NCBI RefSeq assembly: GCF_018449695.1
Contig: NZ_JAAVUY010000017.1
Span: 96,375 to 160,374 of the forward strand
Direction: 5' to 3'
Source of the DNA: Bradyrhizobium sp. dw_411
Lineage (GTDB): Bacteria > Pseudomonadota > Alphaproteobacteria > Rhizobiales > Xanthobacteraceae
Length of the DNA: 64,000 bases
Below, one piece after another: positions 63,583-64,000 of this stretch. A program made the position numbers and the translations under genes. The stretch's first letter is position 1. Every line of letters begins with the position of its first letter. The notes beneath the pieces are model-generated. The model saw only the letters and a list, made by a program, of their open reading frames with translations, was not told the origin of the DNA and ran no database searches.

Positions 63583-64000
63583 ATGACCGCCATCGATACC
63601 GATATCCCCGAGGGTTTCGAACGGCAGACCCGGCGAAGTCCGCTGACCGACCCGTGGGAGCCGATCTACTCAAAACAGACACCTGACGCACTTGTTCTGG
63701 GCCTTCGTCTCGCCAGGCCTCACACCAATGCGCGCGGCTTCGCGCATGGCGGATTGATCGCGGCACTGACCGACAAGGCCATGGGACATAGCTGTGGCCA
63801 GAAGCTTGCAGGCAGCCATTCGCTGGTGACGGTCGGCATGGCGATCGATTTCATCAGCAGCGCCCAGATCGGACAATGGCTCACGGTAGAATCCCAGGTG
63901 ATCAAGACCGGAAGCACGCTTTGCTTTGTGCAATGCGTTGTCACCGCAGATAGCGTCGTTATCGCGCGCGCGAACGGCACGTTCCGGGTGGTCAAGAAGA
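63583..64000 (+). CDS. PaaI/YdiI-type hotdog thioesterase (3' end outside window)
   Basis: Open to the end of the window, at least 139 residues. From ATG 63583 the translation is MTAIDTDIPEGFERQTRRSP, then LGLRLARPHTNARGFAHGGLIAALTDKAMGHSCGQKL and SLVTVGMAIDFISSAQIGQWLTVESQVIKTGSTLCFVQCVV and ARANGTFRVV. The RGFAHGGL motif followed by an acidic residue in the helix is the PaaI/DUF4442-type active-site pattern. It hydrolyses acyl- or aryl-CoA thioesters, possibly to rescue CoA from dead-end intermediates of the adjoining aromatic pathway. It lies 270 nt after pobA behind a repeat, so membership in that locus is uncertain. Confidence 0.85.
   Translation, partial: MTAIDTDIPEGFERQTRRSPLTDPWEPIYSKQTPDALVLGLRLARPHTNARGFAHGGLIAALTDKAMGHSCGQKLAGSHSLVTVGMAIDFISSAQIGQWLTVESQVIKTGSTLCFVQCVVTADSVVIARANGTFRVVKK

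Overview
The window is GC-rich alphaproteobacterial chromosome. The best fit is a Bradyrhizobium or close Bradyrhizobiaceae relative. Reasons: a CycM-type membrane-anchored cytochrome c, a pim dicarboxylate beta-oxidation operon and a hydroxycinnamate (cou/tar) locus arranged as in Rhodopseudomonas palustris, several livGFHM-type ABC operons, and many intergenic repeats of the kinds typical of these genomes. I see no rRNA, tRNA, CRISPR array, intact insertion sequence or prophage.

Layout. 1-4.4 kb: end of a tad/cpa pilus assembly locus (cpaF/tadA partial, tadB, tadC, convergent tadD). 4.5-6.1 kb: three small genes of unknown function. 6.1-8.4 kb: an M17 aminopeptidase overlapping an NlpC/P60 cell-wall hydrolase gene. 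8.4-16.9 kb: a yejABEF-type peptide ABC operon with two tandem substrate-binding proteins and a PIN-domain toxin-antitoxin pair lodged between yejE and yejF. 17-27 kb: housekeeping genes (cycM, kdsB, pheA, an LLM flavin oxidoreductase, metF-metH), then a repeat-rich stretch with a truncated dCTP-deaminase-like gene. 27-28.6 kb: glpK. 28.6-37 kb: pim operon (pimF-A-B-C-D on the minus strand) with an SDR gene remnant at its distal end and a divergent IclR regulator. 38-44.2 kb: livGFHM-type transporter with two tandem binding proteins. 44.3-48 kb: glycerate 2-kinase and a PAS-GGDEF-EAL protein. 48.1-63.3 kb: a locus for plant/lignin phenolic acids with a MarR regulator, an ABC transporter containing a permease-ATPase fusion, its binding protein, 4-hydroxybenzoyl-CoA thioesterase, an HSD10-like SDR, an aryl-CoA ligase, an enoyl-CoA hydratase, DUF3237, a TRAP transporter and pobA. 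The window ends inside a hotdog thioesterase gene.

How the genes work together. The last third reads as a funnel. ABC and TRAP systems bring in hydroxycinnamates. The ligase makes the CoA ester, and hydratase plus SDR perform hydration and oxidation. The thioesterase releases 4-hydroxybenzoate, and PobA converts this to protocatechuate. Catalytic residues of the crotonase favour a true hydratase (beta-oxidation) over the hydratase-lyase route. Similar AT-rich palindromes lie in front of the hydratase operon and between the TRAP operon and pobA, suggesting shared control, perhaps by the MarR protein. The pim operon would degrade medium-chain dicarboxylates and ring-cleavage products to acetyl-CoA, under an IclR regulator whose likely operator lies in the pimF-iclR gap.

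All calls come from reading the sequence and from memory of the families. No database search was run.
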